A stretch of 24,170 nucleotides of DNA. Source: WTJH01 sp049598145 (lineage in GTDB: Bacteria; Bacteroidota; Bacteroidia; Flavobacteriales; Flavobacteriaceae). The notes under the pieces were generated by a model. The model made no database searches. It worked only from the letters and a program-made list of their open reading frames with translations, and was not told the DNA's origin. Both the position numbers and the translations under genes were made by a program. This document shows, piece by piece, positions 1 through 8,418 of the stretch. The stretch covers positions 1 to 24,170 of the forward strand of contig JBMYNJ010000017.1 in NCBI GenBank assembly GCA_049598145.1, in the 5' to 3' direction. How positions within the stretch are numbered: the stretch's first letter is position 1; the number at the start of each line of letters is the position of its first letter.

Positions 1-293
1 GGATTCCCTGCAGAGGTAAAAACAATCGGTACTTTGTAGGCCAAAATCAACTCTATAATCCGATCCATTTCGGGATAGAGCAAAGGCACATTAACTCCAA
101 ACGGTTGGGAAGTCGCCCGCTGGCATTTTTGGAGGTGTTCTTCTAAAATTTCGGGTCGCATAGAGCCAGCCCCCAACAATCCCAAACCGCCGGCATTGGA
201 AACTGCACTGGCCAACTTCCAGCCACTGGTCCAAACCATTCCTCCCTGAACGATCGGATAACGGATTTGAAACAAATCACAAACAGTCTTCAT
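1..293 (-). CDS. Nitronate monooxygenase family protein, N-terminal part only
   Basis: The first 97 codons of a gene that runs off the left edge of the window. The ATG is at 293, nine bases after the mnmA stop codon. The visible part begins MKTVCDLFQIRYPIVQGGM, with QGGM at residues 16-19, a glycine-rich SNAGGLGLLGAG stretch at 32-43 and PFGVN at 64-68. This is the N-terminal half of the FMN-binding TIM barrel shared by nitronate monooxygenases (2-nitropropane dioxygenases) and FabK-type enoyl-ACP reductases. Family members oxidise alkyl nitronates with FMN or reduce enoyl-ACP with NAD(P)H. The catalytic histidine and the C-terminal half lie outside the window, so the two activities cannot be told apart. 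It is probably co-transcribed with mnmA. Confidence 0.85.
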   Translation of the reverse strand, partial: MKTVCDLFQIRYPIVQGGMVWTSGWKLASAVSNAGGLGLLGAGSMRPEILEEHLQKCQRATSQPFGVNVPLLYPEMDRIIELILAYKVPIVFTSAGN

Positions 294-302
294 TTGAATA
301 AT

Positions 303-1502
303 TTAAGCAATTACACCCGAACAAACCAATTCGCCTTCCAGATAAGCTGCTGCAAATTGCCCGGAAGTAATGGCGCTTTGGGGCGTTTGAAACACCCAAT
401 AGATCTCAGAGTTCGTCGGTATCAACCAAGCTTTTTGTAAGGGTTGTCGATACCGTATCCGCGCCCAAACCTCCATTGGGAAACGGTCTGGTGAATTTAA
501 ATCGGGGCGTACCCAGTGCATTTCATCCTCTGCCACCCATAGCGCAGGCCGAAACAAGCCGGGATGTTCACTTCCCTGCCCCACATAAATGATATTTTGC
601 TCTATGTCTGTAGCAATCACAAACAAGGGCTCTGGAGTTCCCCCCACCGCCAAGCCTTTGCGCTGCCCGATTGTAAAAAAATGAGCTCCGTTGTGTTCCC
701 CTACCTCTTTTCCGTCAGTGGGTTGGTAGCTGTTGGCTTCGGCTAGTTGGACCAGTTTTTCTGGATCGATTCCCGGGGGATTGTAATCGGGATAGGGGTG
801 AATTTGAGTCGCAGGAATCTCGATAATCTTTCCGGGTTTAGATTGAAGCTGTTGTTGTAAAAAATCGGGAAGACGGACTTTCCCAATAAAACACAAGCCT
901 TGAGAATCTTTCTTTTCGGCCGTTACCAAATCTTGCTCCAGTGCAATTTTACGGACTTCACTTTTTTGTAAATGTCCGATCGGAAAAAGCGTTTGCGCCA
1001 GTTGTTCCTGGTTTAATTGACACAAAAAATAGGATTGATCTTTCCCGGGGTCTGCCCCGGAAAGCAAGCGATAAATCGGCATTCCGTGAACATCGACCTC
1101 GGCTTTTTGACAGTAGTGTCCGGTCGCAACAAAATCGGCCCCTAGGGATTGAGCAATTTTTAAAAATACATCAAACTTAATTTCCCGATTGCACAAGACA
1201 TCCGGATTGGGAGTTCTCCCCTGGGCATATTCGGCAAACATATAGTCGACGATCCGCTCTTTATATTCTTCGCTAAGGTCTACGGTTTGAAATGGAATCC
1301 CCAATTTTTCGGCCACCAACATAGCATCATGACTGTCCTCCAACCAAGGGCACTCGGCAGAAAGGGTCACAGATTCGTCGTGCCAGTTTTTCATAAATAA
1401 GCCGATGACTTCATAGCCCTGCTGAACCAGCAAGTGCGCTGCCACACTCGAATCTACTCCTCCGGAAAGACCCACAACTACACGCTTGCGTTGCTGTTCC
1501 AT
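303..1502 (-). CDS. mnmA: tRNA-specific 2-thiouridylase MnmA
   Basis: Makes the 2-thio group of wobble uridine 34 in tRNAs for Lys, Glu and Gln, using ATP and a relayed persulfide sulfur; cytoplasmic. The PP-loop SGGVDSS lies at residues 13-19. The two catalytic cysteines are present: Cys104 in NPDVLCNREIKF and Cys204 in DSQGLCFIG. A family segment GKDQSYFL follows around 153-160. An extra stretch of about 35 residues (roughly 225-260, YPDYNPPG onward) precedes the FTIGQRKGL motif; I recall such an insert from other Bacteroidetes MnmA proteins. I chose the ATG at 1502 (399 residues): an upstream in-frame TTG at 1529 falls inside the apparent -7 promoter element, and an ATG at 1520 would leave almost no leader. 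It follows yidC after 60 bases. Confidence 0.95.
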   Translation of the reverse strand: MEQQRKRVVVGLSGGVDSSVAAHLLVQQGYEVIGLFMKNWHDESVTLSAECPWLEDSHDAMLVAEKLGIPFQTVDLSEEYKERIVDYMFAEYAQGRTPNPDVLCNREIKFDVFLKIAQSLGADFVATGHYCQKAEVDVHGMPIYRLLSGADPGKDQSYFLCQLNQEQLAQTLFPIGHLQKSEVRKIALEQDLVTAEKKDSQGLCFIGKVRLPDFLQQQLQSKPGKIIEIPATQIHPYPDYNPPGIDPEKLVQLAEANSYQPTDGKEVGEHNGAHFFTIGQRKGLAVGGTPEPLFVIATDIEQNIIYVGQGSEHPGLFRPALWVAEDEMHWVRPDLNSPDRFPMEVWARIRYRQPLQKAWLIPTNSEIYWVFQTPQSAITSGQFAAAYLEGELVCSGVIA

Positions 1503-1526
1503 AGCGCTTGAAATTGCCATTTTAAG

Positions 1527-1534
1527 CAAAGGTA
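1527..1534 (-). promoter_or_regulatory. Probable mnmA promoter -7 element
   Basis: On the minus strand this reads TACCTTTG, an exact match to the Bacteroidetes -7 consensus TAnnTTTG. It lies 24 bases upstream of the chosen mnmA ATG. I see no TTG at the expected -33 distance, because a hairpin occupies that space, so this may be a weak or accessory promoter within a longer operon. Confidence 0.45.
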
Positions 1535-1537
1535 CAA

Positions 1538-1555
1538 AAGGGAGGCACTTCCCTT
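1538..1555 (-). terminator. Weak hairpin after yidC
   Basis: A 6-base perfect inverted repeat, AAGGGA and TCCCTT with a 6-base loop, begins 8 bases after the yidC stop codon. On the minus strand it is followed by only two further Ts before G. It could attenuate yidC transcription before mnmA. The stem is short and the T run poor, so read-through is likely. Confidence 0.35.
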
Positions 1556-1562
1556 GAAAGAA

Positions 1563-3380
1563 TTAACGTCGCTTCCCGCGTTGCTGTGCCTTTTTTTGCT
1601 TTTCTGCTTCCTCCATCGCCTTTTGTAAACGGGCTGAAAAACCTCCTGATTTTTTGGGTTTTTTCTTGTTCTCTTCGATCTGTGCGTGGATTTTGGTGTC
1701 ATCGACGATATAGTTCTTTATGACCAGCATGAGAATAATCGTCAATAAGTTCGACACGAAATAGTATAAACTCAAGCCACTGGCGTAGTTGTTAAAGAAA
1801 AATAACATCATTAGCGGCATGAGATAGATAATCACTTTCATGTTGGGCATCCCCGGTTGCTGGGGCATGGTTTGCTGCCCGGTGGTCATTTGGGTATATC
1901 CAAAAATAGCAATAGAGGCCAAGATGGGGAACAAACTGATGTGATCCCCATAAAAAGGAATGTTGAAGGGCAATTCTAAAACAGAGTCATAAGAAGACAA
2001 ATCATCGGCCCAAAGAAACGATTCTCCCCGAAGCGCGTAGGCCACAGGAAAAAAGGTAAACAATGCATAAAAAATAGGCAACTGAAGGAGCGCGGGCAAA
2101 CAACCCGACATGGGATTTACTCCAGCCTTATTGTAAAGAGTCATGGTTTCTTGCTGTCGCTTCACAGCATCGCCCTTAAACTTAGCGTTGAGCTCCTCTA
2201 TTTCCGGGCGCAACACCTTCATCTTTATTTGAGATACATAGGATTTATAGGTTACCGGAGACATGGCTAAACGCACCAAAATAGTCATCAGGATAATCGC
2301 AACCCCATGCGGCAGGAACGATGATAAAAAACCGAAGAGCGGCAAGAATACCCATTTATTAATCCAGCCAAAAATACCCCACCCTATGGGGAGAGAGGCT
2401 TGCAGGTCTCCTTCCTGCTCGGCTAAAAGGTGGTAGTCTGTCGGAATAAAATACATCACCATTCGGCTGTTGAGTTCCCCGGCACTATTCAATTGAAATT
2501 GGGTGCCAAAAGCTTTGGTGAATTTTTCTTCTAAAGATTCTTCAGAAGCTAAGTTTTTGGAAGTCATGCGTACTTCTTGGAGGGGCACCTCGGGTTTTAA
2601 AATCTGGCTAAAAAAGTGCTGTCGATACGAAACCCAACGCACATTGGATTCAGTTTCCTCGTCATCGCTGGTCAGGGAGAGATAGTCCACCCGATCGCCG
2701 TCATAGCCATAGGTCAATTCGGTATAACGATTTTCATAATCGATACTTTTCGAATTTCGAAAGGCATTGGTATTCCATAGGACATGTGCATCATTGATCA
2801 AAACCGCAAGTCCGGTGGTTTGCACCTGAAAATCCACAAAATAAGAATCGGGTGACAAAGTGTAAATCATTTGCAATTCTTGGCCAGGAGCGACGGCAGC
2901 TGTATAGGTCAACACTTGTTTATTCCCTTGGGTTCGACTAGCCGCCTGAAAATACATATCGGAAGTATGTAAGGTGCGCCCGTCTTGTGTTTTCAGCTCC
3001 AAATCTAAGGAAGCATTCGCTTGATCAATTAAGTATAAAGGCTCATCGAGATAGTTCCGGATGCCTTTGAGTTCGGCTCGGGTGATTTGTGCTCCTTTGG
3101 AGTTAAAATCCAGTCGAATATATTCGTTTTCAAGGGTATTGGCGACCGCTTCAGTACTTTCAAAAACTTTAGAAAAGGTTCCGAATTGTTGTTGAAGCAA
3201 TAGTTCCTGAACAGAATCTGAAGGCTTCTCAGGGGCCTCTGGGGAGGTTACAACTTGCTCAGTGGTGGGCTCTTTAGCCACTTCCTCCTCCGGTGCTTGG
3301 CGATAAAGCATCCAAGTGAGGATCAAGGCGATTAATATAAAACCTATAAACTGATAGGGGTCAAAACGTTTTTCTTCCAT
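1563..3380 (-). CDS. yidC: Membrane protein insertase YidC
   Basis: Inserts and folds inner-membrane proteins, alone or with SecYEG. At 605 residues it has the long Gram-negative layout. An N-terminal membrane anchor lies at about residues 11-27. A low-complexity acidic linker follows (about 30-60), then the large periplasmic beta-sandwich domain (about 80-335). The conserved insertase core runs from about 336 to 555, with several hydrophobic segments. Arg370 in ILVRLAMSP corresponds to the conserved arginine of the hydrophilic groove, and NPMSGCLPALLQLPIF and a late SGLSLYYFVSNLL segment are typical. The tail (about 570-605) is very basic (KKKPKKSGG, ending RGKRR), consistent with ribosome contact. 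It starts 17 bases after the pyrG stop, so the two are probably co-transcribed. Confidence 0.97.
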   Translation of the reverse strand: MEEKRFDPYQFIGFILIALILTWMLYRQAPEEEVAKEPTTEQVVTSPEAPEKPSDSVQELLLQQQFGTFSKVFESTEAVANTLENEYIRLDFNSKGAQITRAELKGIRNYLDEPLYLIDQANASLDLELKTQDGRTLHTSDMYFQAASRTQGNKQVLTYTAAVAPGQELQMIYTLSPDSYFVDFQVQTTGLAVLINDAHVLWNTNAFRNSKSIDYENRYTELTYGYDGDRVDYLSLTSDDEETESNVRWVSYRQHFFSQILKPEVPLQEVRMTSKNLASEESLEEKFTKAFGTQFQLNSAGELNSRMVMYFIPTDYHLLAEQEGDLQASLPIGWGIFGWINKWVFLPLFGFLSSFLPHGVAIILMTILVRLAMSPVTYKSYVSQIKMKVLRPEIEELNAKFKGDAVKRQQETMTLYNKAGVNPMSGCLPALLQLPIFYALFTFFPVAYALRGESFLWADDLSSYDSVLELPFNIPFYGDHISLFPILASIAIFGYTQMTTGQQTMPQQPGMPNMKVIIYLMPLMMLFFFNNYASGLSLYYFVSNLLTIILMLVIKNYIVDDTKIHAQIEENKKKPKKSGGFSARLQKAMEEAEKQKKAQQRGKRR

Positions 3381-3397
3381 TTTTATTTTTTCAATCT

Positions 3398-5022
3398 TTA
3401 TTGTGTAGTGGAACGTTCAAGCGCTGCCCGAATAAAGTCCACAAATAGCGGATGCGGATTCGAAACCGTGCTTTTGTATTCGGGGTGAAACTGTACCCCA
3501 ATAAACCAAGGATGATGGGTAAGGGTTACGATTTCCACCAATCCTGTTTCGGGATTGATCCCTGCAATCTGGAAGTCTTCATCAAAAATCACTTCCTGAT
3601 AGGCTTCATTAAATTCGTAACGGTGTCGATGACGTTCAGAAATATGCTGAAGTCCATATATTTTTTGGGGTAAACCAGCACTTAAATCACAATCCCAAGC
3701 CCCTAAACGCATGGTTCCACCTTTTTGTTCAATATTTTTTTGAGCCTCCATCAAATCAATTACCGGGTCGGGCGTGTTGGCATCCATTTCAACAGAATTG
3801 GCTTTCGGGATATTTTTGACATTACGAGCATATTCAATTACCGCCATTTGCATCCCCAAACATATTCCAAAAAATGGAATCTGATGTTCACGCACATATT
3901 GCACCGCCAAGATTTTGCCTTCAATCCCGCGTTCGCCAAATCCCGGTGCGACAATTAACCCCTGTATATCTGCCAATACTTCTGCGATATTTCCGGCTTC
4001 CAATTCTTCAGAATGAATACTCACCACCTGGACGTCAACCTCATTGGCTGCTCCGGCATGAATAATCGCCTCAAGGATTGATTTATAAGAATCTTGTAGT
4101 TCCACATATTTCCCAACCAATCCAACTTTAATTTGCGATTTAGGGTTTTTAAGTTTCTTTAAAAAGCTATTCCACTCGGAAAGATCCGGCTTTCGCTCGG
4201 TGGGTAAATGGAGTTTTTTTAGAACCACTTGGTCGAGTCCNNNNNNNNNNGTCCTTCTTCCAACATTAACAAGGGGACATCATAGATCGTATCTGCGTCT
4301 ATGGACTGAATCACCGCCTCGGGCTCTACGTTGCAAAATAACGCTAGTTTGAGCTTTAAATCAGCTGAAAGCTGATGTTCGGTTCGGCAAACCAAAACAT
4401 CGGCTAAAATTCCACTTTCCATCAAGGTTTTAACAGAGTGTTGGGTAGGCTTCGTTTTAAGTTCGCCTGCCGCTGCCAGATAAGGCACCAAAGTCAAATG
4501 AATACTCAAAGTATTTTCTTTGCCCAGATCCCAGATGAGTTGACGAACGGCTTCGATATAGGGCAAGGATTCTATATCCCCTACCGTCCCCCCAATTTCT
4601 GTGATGATAATATCGTAATCGCCCGTTTCTCCTAAAAGTTGAATTCGTCGTTTGATTTCATTAGTGATATGCGGAATCACCTGTACCGTTTTTCCTAAAA
4701 ACTTTCCCATGCGCTCTTGCTCAATAACGGTCTGATAGATTCGTCCGGTCGTGACATTATTCGCTTGAGAGGTATTCACATTTAAAAAGCGTTCGTAGTG
4801 CCCCAAATCCAGATCGGTCTCTGCCCCGTCGTCGGTTACAAAACACTCGCCGTGTTCATAGGGGTTTAAGGTCCCCGGATCCACATTGATATAAGGGTCT
4901 AGTTTTTGTATAGTCACCCGAAATTGTTGAGCTTGCAGGAGTTTAGCTAAAGAAGCGGCAATAATTCCTTTCCCGAGTGAAGAACTCACTCCACCTGTCA
5001 CAAAAATATATTTGGCTGCCAT
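3398..5022 (-). CDS. pyrG: CTP synthase, interrupted by an assembly gap
   Basis: Amidates UTP to CTP using ATP and glutamine; cytoplasmic. The N-terminal synthetase domain starts MAAKYIFVTGGVSSSLGKG and carries the CTP-synthase signature from YINVDPGT to ETDLDLGHYERF. The C-terminal class I glutamine amidotransferase domain has the nucleophile in GICLGMQ (about Cys383 of the rebuilt chain) and the partner His and Glu in FHPEY. A run of ten Ns at 4241-4250 breaks the frame: the 5' part reads to EEG (257 codons) and the 3' part resumes as LDQVVLKKL (279 codons). The flanks share GGAC, and merging them there gives an uninterrupted 536-residue protein, close to the E. coli length of 545. I regard the gene as intact in the organism. 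It lies between the LysM/PBP1 gene and yidC. Confidence 0.96.
4241..4250. other. Scaffold gap of ten Ns inside pyrG
   Basis: Ten undetermined bases join two contigs. On the plus strand the left flank ends in GTCC and the right flank begins with GTCC, so the contig ends probably overlap by four bases and no sequence is missing. Taken literally, the gap causes a false frameshift. Confidence 0.97.
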
Positions 5023-5056
5023 CCGGTTTAAAACGCTTTTTTCGTTTATCCGGACT

Positions 5057-5064
5057 CAAAATTA
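5057..5064 (-). promoter_or_regulatory. Possible pyrG promoter -7 element
   Basis: The minus strand reads TAATTTTG, an exact match to TAnnTTTG, 34 bases upstream of the pyrG ATG. No TTG stands at the proper -33 distance. Two short inverted repeats overlap the region: GTCC/GGAC at 5071-5081 and GGACT/AGTCC at 5052-5056 and 5070-5074. They share bases and could not form together. A promoter here would allow CTP synthase to be expressed separately from the genes upstream. Confidence 0.35.
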
Positions 5065-5097
5065 CGAAAAGTCCAAAGGACAGACTCTTTAAATTAA

Positions 5098-6840
5098 TTA
5101 TTTCTTTAGCTCTACAATCTCAAATCCTTGATGCTGGAGAACGAATACGGCGGTATTCTCATAAGCTCCCTCATCAACCAAACGATAATCAAAAGCATTT
5201 TCACGGTATTCCGTCCGGCCCAATTGCATGCCGGAAGAAAGTTCTCGACCCACAGCTAAACGCAAAATAAAATCCAGAACTATATCATAAGCCCGGATAG
5301 CATTAGCCTCGGGAAAATTCCCGAATTTTTGATGATAACGCTCCAAAAAGAGGGTGTCTTTCAATTCTCCTAAAGGTTTGCGAACATCCGGATAAGTAAA
5401 CTTTAACGCCCCCAATTGCTCCTTGGGGATTTGAGCGTTGTCATAAATGTTGCTTCGATAAGAGGTGTATAATTCTATTGCCTTCCCTTTGGAAAGCTGA
5501 GCATTTAAAAGAGAGGTCGTACTCGCGATTAAAGCCAAGTCCTTCGATTCTAAAATCACCTTGTTGGGAATCGAATCTACTAAGAGCGAATCCACCAGAT
5601 CCGGAAGTAAAACATTTCCGACTTCAGGCAATAATAGTTGGGCTTGGGGATATAGATTTTTCCATCTGGGTTCCAAATCTTTGTGGATGGAGTCTACCAC
5701 CACAAACACTTGTGAAAGTGTGTCGGGATATTTTTCTAAATAACTAAACATCCGGTCTCTTAGCCGTTTTTCAGAGGGCATTGATTGGATTACATTGGAA
5801 CGAAAACGAACCCTTTTGGTCGATAAAGGAGAAATTTTAGGAGTTTTTGCTAGGAGTTTAGAACCGCTTAAAAAGTCAAAATTACTGGGAATTAATGGGC
5901 CAATTAAAGCATCAAAACCGTTTAATTTCCCTTGTTCGACCAATTGCTTGATTTGATATTTATCGTTTTGGGTATCAAAAACTTCCAAAAGGATTTGTAC
6001 CCCTAACCGGGATGCCTCATCGATCGCAAGAAGGGCGCCAAAATAAAAATCTAATGAGATGGTATGCAGGTTTCTTCGACTTAACTGGTATTGGGTGCGC
6101 GCTACCGAATCGAACAAAATTTCCTGTCCCTTAAAAGGCAATAACAGAGCTAGGGAAACCTGCGCTGGTAATTTAAGAGAATCTGCTATTCGATTGGTTT
6201 CGACTAAAAGTGCATTTTCGACTTTTAGCTCGCCAGTTGCATCTCCGGGAACTTTTAAAATCATCCCCACTTGCAAGCCCGTTTCGGCTAATTGTGGATT
6301 TAAGGTTTCTAAAGTAGCGCGATCGACTCCTATTTTTTGTTGAATTCTGTAGAAACCTTCCTTCGGCTGTACGGTATAATAATTAAAAGACTCGTCGATG
6401 GTGGGGCTAATAGAGTCTCGCTTCGCAGCATCCGAGGGTTGGGGTAAACGAATTTGCTGACCGATTTGTAATCCATTTAGAATCTGTGGATTTAAGGCTT
6501 CTAAATCGGCAACCGTTAAACCGTTTTTATAAGCAATTCTCCATTTGGTTTCTTTGGGTTGAACGGTGTATAAGACAAAGTCGTATATGGGTGTCGGTGC
6601 AGACTTAGGTTCTTGGGTATAGACCGGAATTCGTAAAATCATCCGGCGTTTTAGCCCTGTTTTTTTCACAATGGCGTTGTAGGTGAGGATTTGGTCAACA
6701 CTAACCTCATATTGTCGAGCTAGACTATACAAAGTTTCGCTTTTGCGAACTTTATGGGAAATAAAACGTTCCGGAGTTTGTGCCCTCAAGGGGGTTTGAA
6801 ACCCGATGAACAATGCTAAAAAAACAATCCAATATCTCAT
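5098..6840 (-). CDS. LysM-repeat protein with a periplasmic-binding (PBP1) fold
   Basis: A secreted protein of 580 residues with a signal peptide (about 1-20, cleavage after PLRA). Three LysM peptidoglycan-binding modules follow at about 28-73, 91-133 and 155-198; the second and third open with YTVQPKE and share a LNPQ segment. From about 228 to the end the sequence resembles a type 1 periplasmic-binding fold like that of amino-acid ABC transporter receptors (VSLALLLPFKG, then DALIGPLIP). No transporter subunits are nearby, so import is unlikely. Wall anchoring through LysM suggests a cell-wall or envelope sensor or scaffold role, but this is inference. The family recurs next to guaA and pyrG in flavobacteria as I recall them. 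It starts 9 bases after the guaA stop and probably shares its transcript. Confidence 0.85.
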   Translation of the reverse strand: MRYWIVFLALFIGFQTPLRAQTPERFISHKVRKSETLYSLARQYEVSVDQILTYNAIVKKTGLKRRMILRIPVYTQEPKSAPTPIYDFVLYTVQPKETKWRIAYKNGLTVADLEALNPQILNGLQIGQQIRLPQPSDAAKRDSISPTIDESFNYYTVQPKEGFYRIQQKIGVDRATLETLNPQLAETGLQVGMILKVPGDATGELKVENALLVETNRIADSLKLPAQVSLALLLPFKGQEILFDSVARTQYQLSRRNLHTISLDFYFGALLAIDEASRLGVQILLEVFDTQNDKYQIKQLVEQGKLNGFDALIGPLIPSNFDFLSGSKLLAKTPKISPLSTKRVRFRSNVIQSMPSEKRLRDRMFSYLEKYPDTLSQVFVVVDSIHKDLEPRWKNLYPQAQLLLPEVGNVLLPDLVDSLLVDSIPNKVILESKDLALIASTTSLLNAQLSKGKAIELYTSYRSNIYDNAQIPKEQLGALKFTYPDVRKPLGELKDTLFLERYHQKFGNFPEANAIRAYDIVLDFILRLAVGRELSSGMQLGRTEYRENAFDYRLVDEGAYENTAVFVLQHQGFEIVELKK

Positions 6841-6849
6841 GTCTATTGT

Positions 6850-8379
6850 TTATTCCCACTCAATCGTTGCAGGAGGCTTAGAGCTGATATCATAGACCAC
6901 TCGGTTCACTCCAGGAACCTGATTGATGATCTGATTGGATATTTTCTGAAGAAATGCATAAGGCAAATCAACCCAGTCGGCGGTCATCCCATCGGTCGAT
7001 TGAACAGCCCTTAAAGCTACACATTTTTCGTAGGTTCGTTCGTCTCCCATAACCCCTACACTATTCACTGGTAGCAAAATGGCTCCAGCCTGCCAAACCT
7101 GATCGTAGAGATCCCAGTCTTTTAATCCCTGAATAAAAATGGCATCCACTTCTTGAAGGATCCGAACTTTTTCTGCGTCGATGTCCCCTAATATTCGGAT
7201 GGCTAACCCAGGGCCTGGAAAAGGATGTCTCCCTAAAATTTGAGGGTCTATTCCCAAACTTTTTCCCACCCGACGGACTTCATCCTTGAACAACATCCGC
7301 AGAGGTTCCACAATTTTTAACTTCATATAGTCGGGCAGGCCTCCAACGTTGTGATGGGATTTTATGGTCACAGAAGGTCCATTAACAGAAACCGATTCAA
7401 TCACATCAGGGTAGATGGTTCCCTGACCCAACCAGTTGGCGTCTTTTACCTTTTTGGATTCCTCGTCGAATACGTCAATAAAAGTATTTCCAATAGCTTT
7501 CCGCTTCCTTTCTGGGTCTGAAACTCCCTTTAATGCACCTAAAAATGTCTTTGAAGCATCTACTCCCTTCACTTGTAAGCCCATCCCCTGATATTGTTCC
7601 AATACTTGATTGAATTCGTTTTTCCGCAACAAGCCGTTATTGACAAAAATACAGTGGAGCTGTTTTCCAATCGCTCGATGTAAGAGAATCGCTGCCACTG
7701 TAGAATCGACCCCTCCGGAAAGGCCTAAAATTACTTGTTCCGTACCGATTTGAGCTTTGAGATCGGCGATGGTCATATCCACAAACGAATCGGGAGTCCA
7801 ATCTTGTGCACAAGAGGCGATCCCCACCAAAAAGTTTTTTAACAGAGTGCTGCCATCAGTTGAATGATAAACCTCAGGATGAAATTGTAATCCATAAATG
7901 GGTAACTCGTTAAAGGCAAAGGCGGCATTGATAACATCGGCCGTACTAGCGATCAAATGGGAAGCCTTAGGCAATTCCTGAATCGTGTCGCTATGGCTCA
8001 TCCACACTTGACTTTCTGCCGGAATATCGGCCATCAGTGATTCATCGGATTTTAAATATTGAAGGTTGGCTCGGCCGTATTCTCGGGTTTTGGAAGGACT
8101 AACGCGCCCCCCGAGATTTTGAGCTAAATACTGAGCCCCATAACAAACGGCCAAAACCGGAATTCCTGACTGAATGATCGTTAAATCGACCTGGGGGGCA
8201 TCTTCGGATCGAACCGAAAAAGGAGAACCGGACAGAATCAATGCTTTGTAAGCAGTTGGATCTTCAATAGGTTTGTGATAGGGAACGATTTCACAATAAA
8301 TATTTAATTCTCGCACCCTACGGGCAATCAACTGGGTATATTGGGAACCAAAATCTAGTATGAGAACTTTTTCTTGCAT
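6850..8379 (-). CDS. guaA: GMP synthase (glutamine-hydrolysing)
   Basis: Converts XMP to GMP with ATP and glutamine, the last step of guanine nucleotide synthesis. The N-terminal class I amidotransferase domain has Cys79 in AVCYGAQ and His167/Glu169 in LQFHPEV. The ATP pyrophosphatase domain carries the PP-loop SGGVDST at 221-227. The C-terminal dimerisation domain includes GRHPFPGPGLAIRILGD and ends in the family-typical PPATIEWE. I chose the ATG at 8379 (509 residues) over an in-frame TTG two codons upstream. It begins 40 bases after the bshC stop codon and is followed closely by the LysM/PBP1 gene, so it looks like part of the long ftsY-led transcription unit. Confidence 0.97.
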   Translation of the reverse strand: MQEKVLILDFGSQYTQLIARRVRELNIYCEIVPYHKPIEDPTAYKALILSGSPFSVRSEDAPQVDLTIIQSGIPVLAVCYGAQYLAQNLGGRVSPSKTREYGRANLQYLKSDESLMADIPAESQVWMSHSDTIQELPKASHLIASTADVINAAFAFNELPIYGLQFHPEVYHSTDGSTLLKNFLVGIASCAQDWTPDSFVDMTIADLKAQIGTEQVILGLSGGVDSTVAAILLHRAIGKQLHCIFVNNGLLRKNEFNQVLEQYQGMGLQVKGVDASKTFLGALKGVSDPERKRKAIGNTFIDVFDEESKKVKDANWLGQGTIYPDVIESVSVNGPSVTIKSHHNVGGLPDYMKLKIVEPLRMLFKDEVRRVGKSLGIDPQILGRHPFPGPGLAIRILGDIDAEKVRILQEVDAIFIQGLKDWDLYDQVWQAGAILLPVNSVGVMGDERTYEKCVALRAVQSTDGMTADWVDLPYAFLQKISNQIINQVPGVNRVVYDISSKPPATIEWE

Positions 8380-8418
8380 GCGCAAAAATACAATTAAATC
8401 GCTTGGAAATCGGAATTC

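Noticed and set aside
1478..1702. A small basic protein gene at the yidC-mnmA junction
   Set aside because: It is another frame of the Lys-rich yidC tail and the mnmA start. The composition explains its charge.
3398..5022. A pseudogene or two split CTP synthase genes
   Set aside because: The break coincides exactly with the ten Ns, and the overlapping flanks restore one full-length frame.
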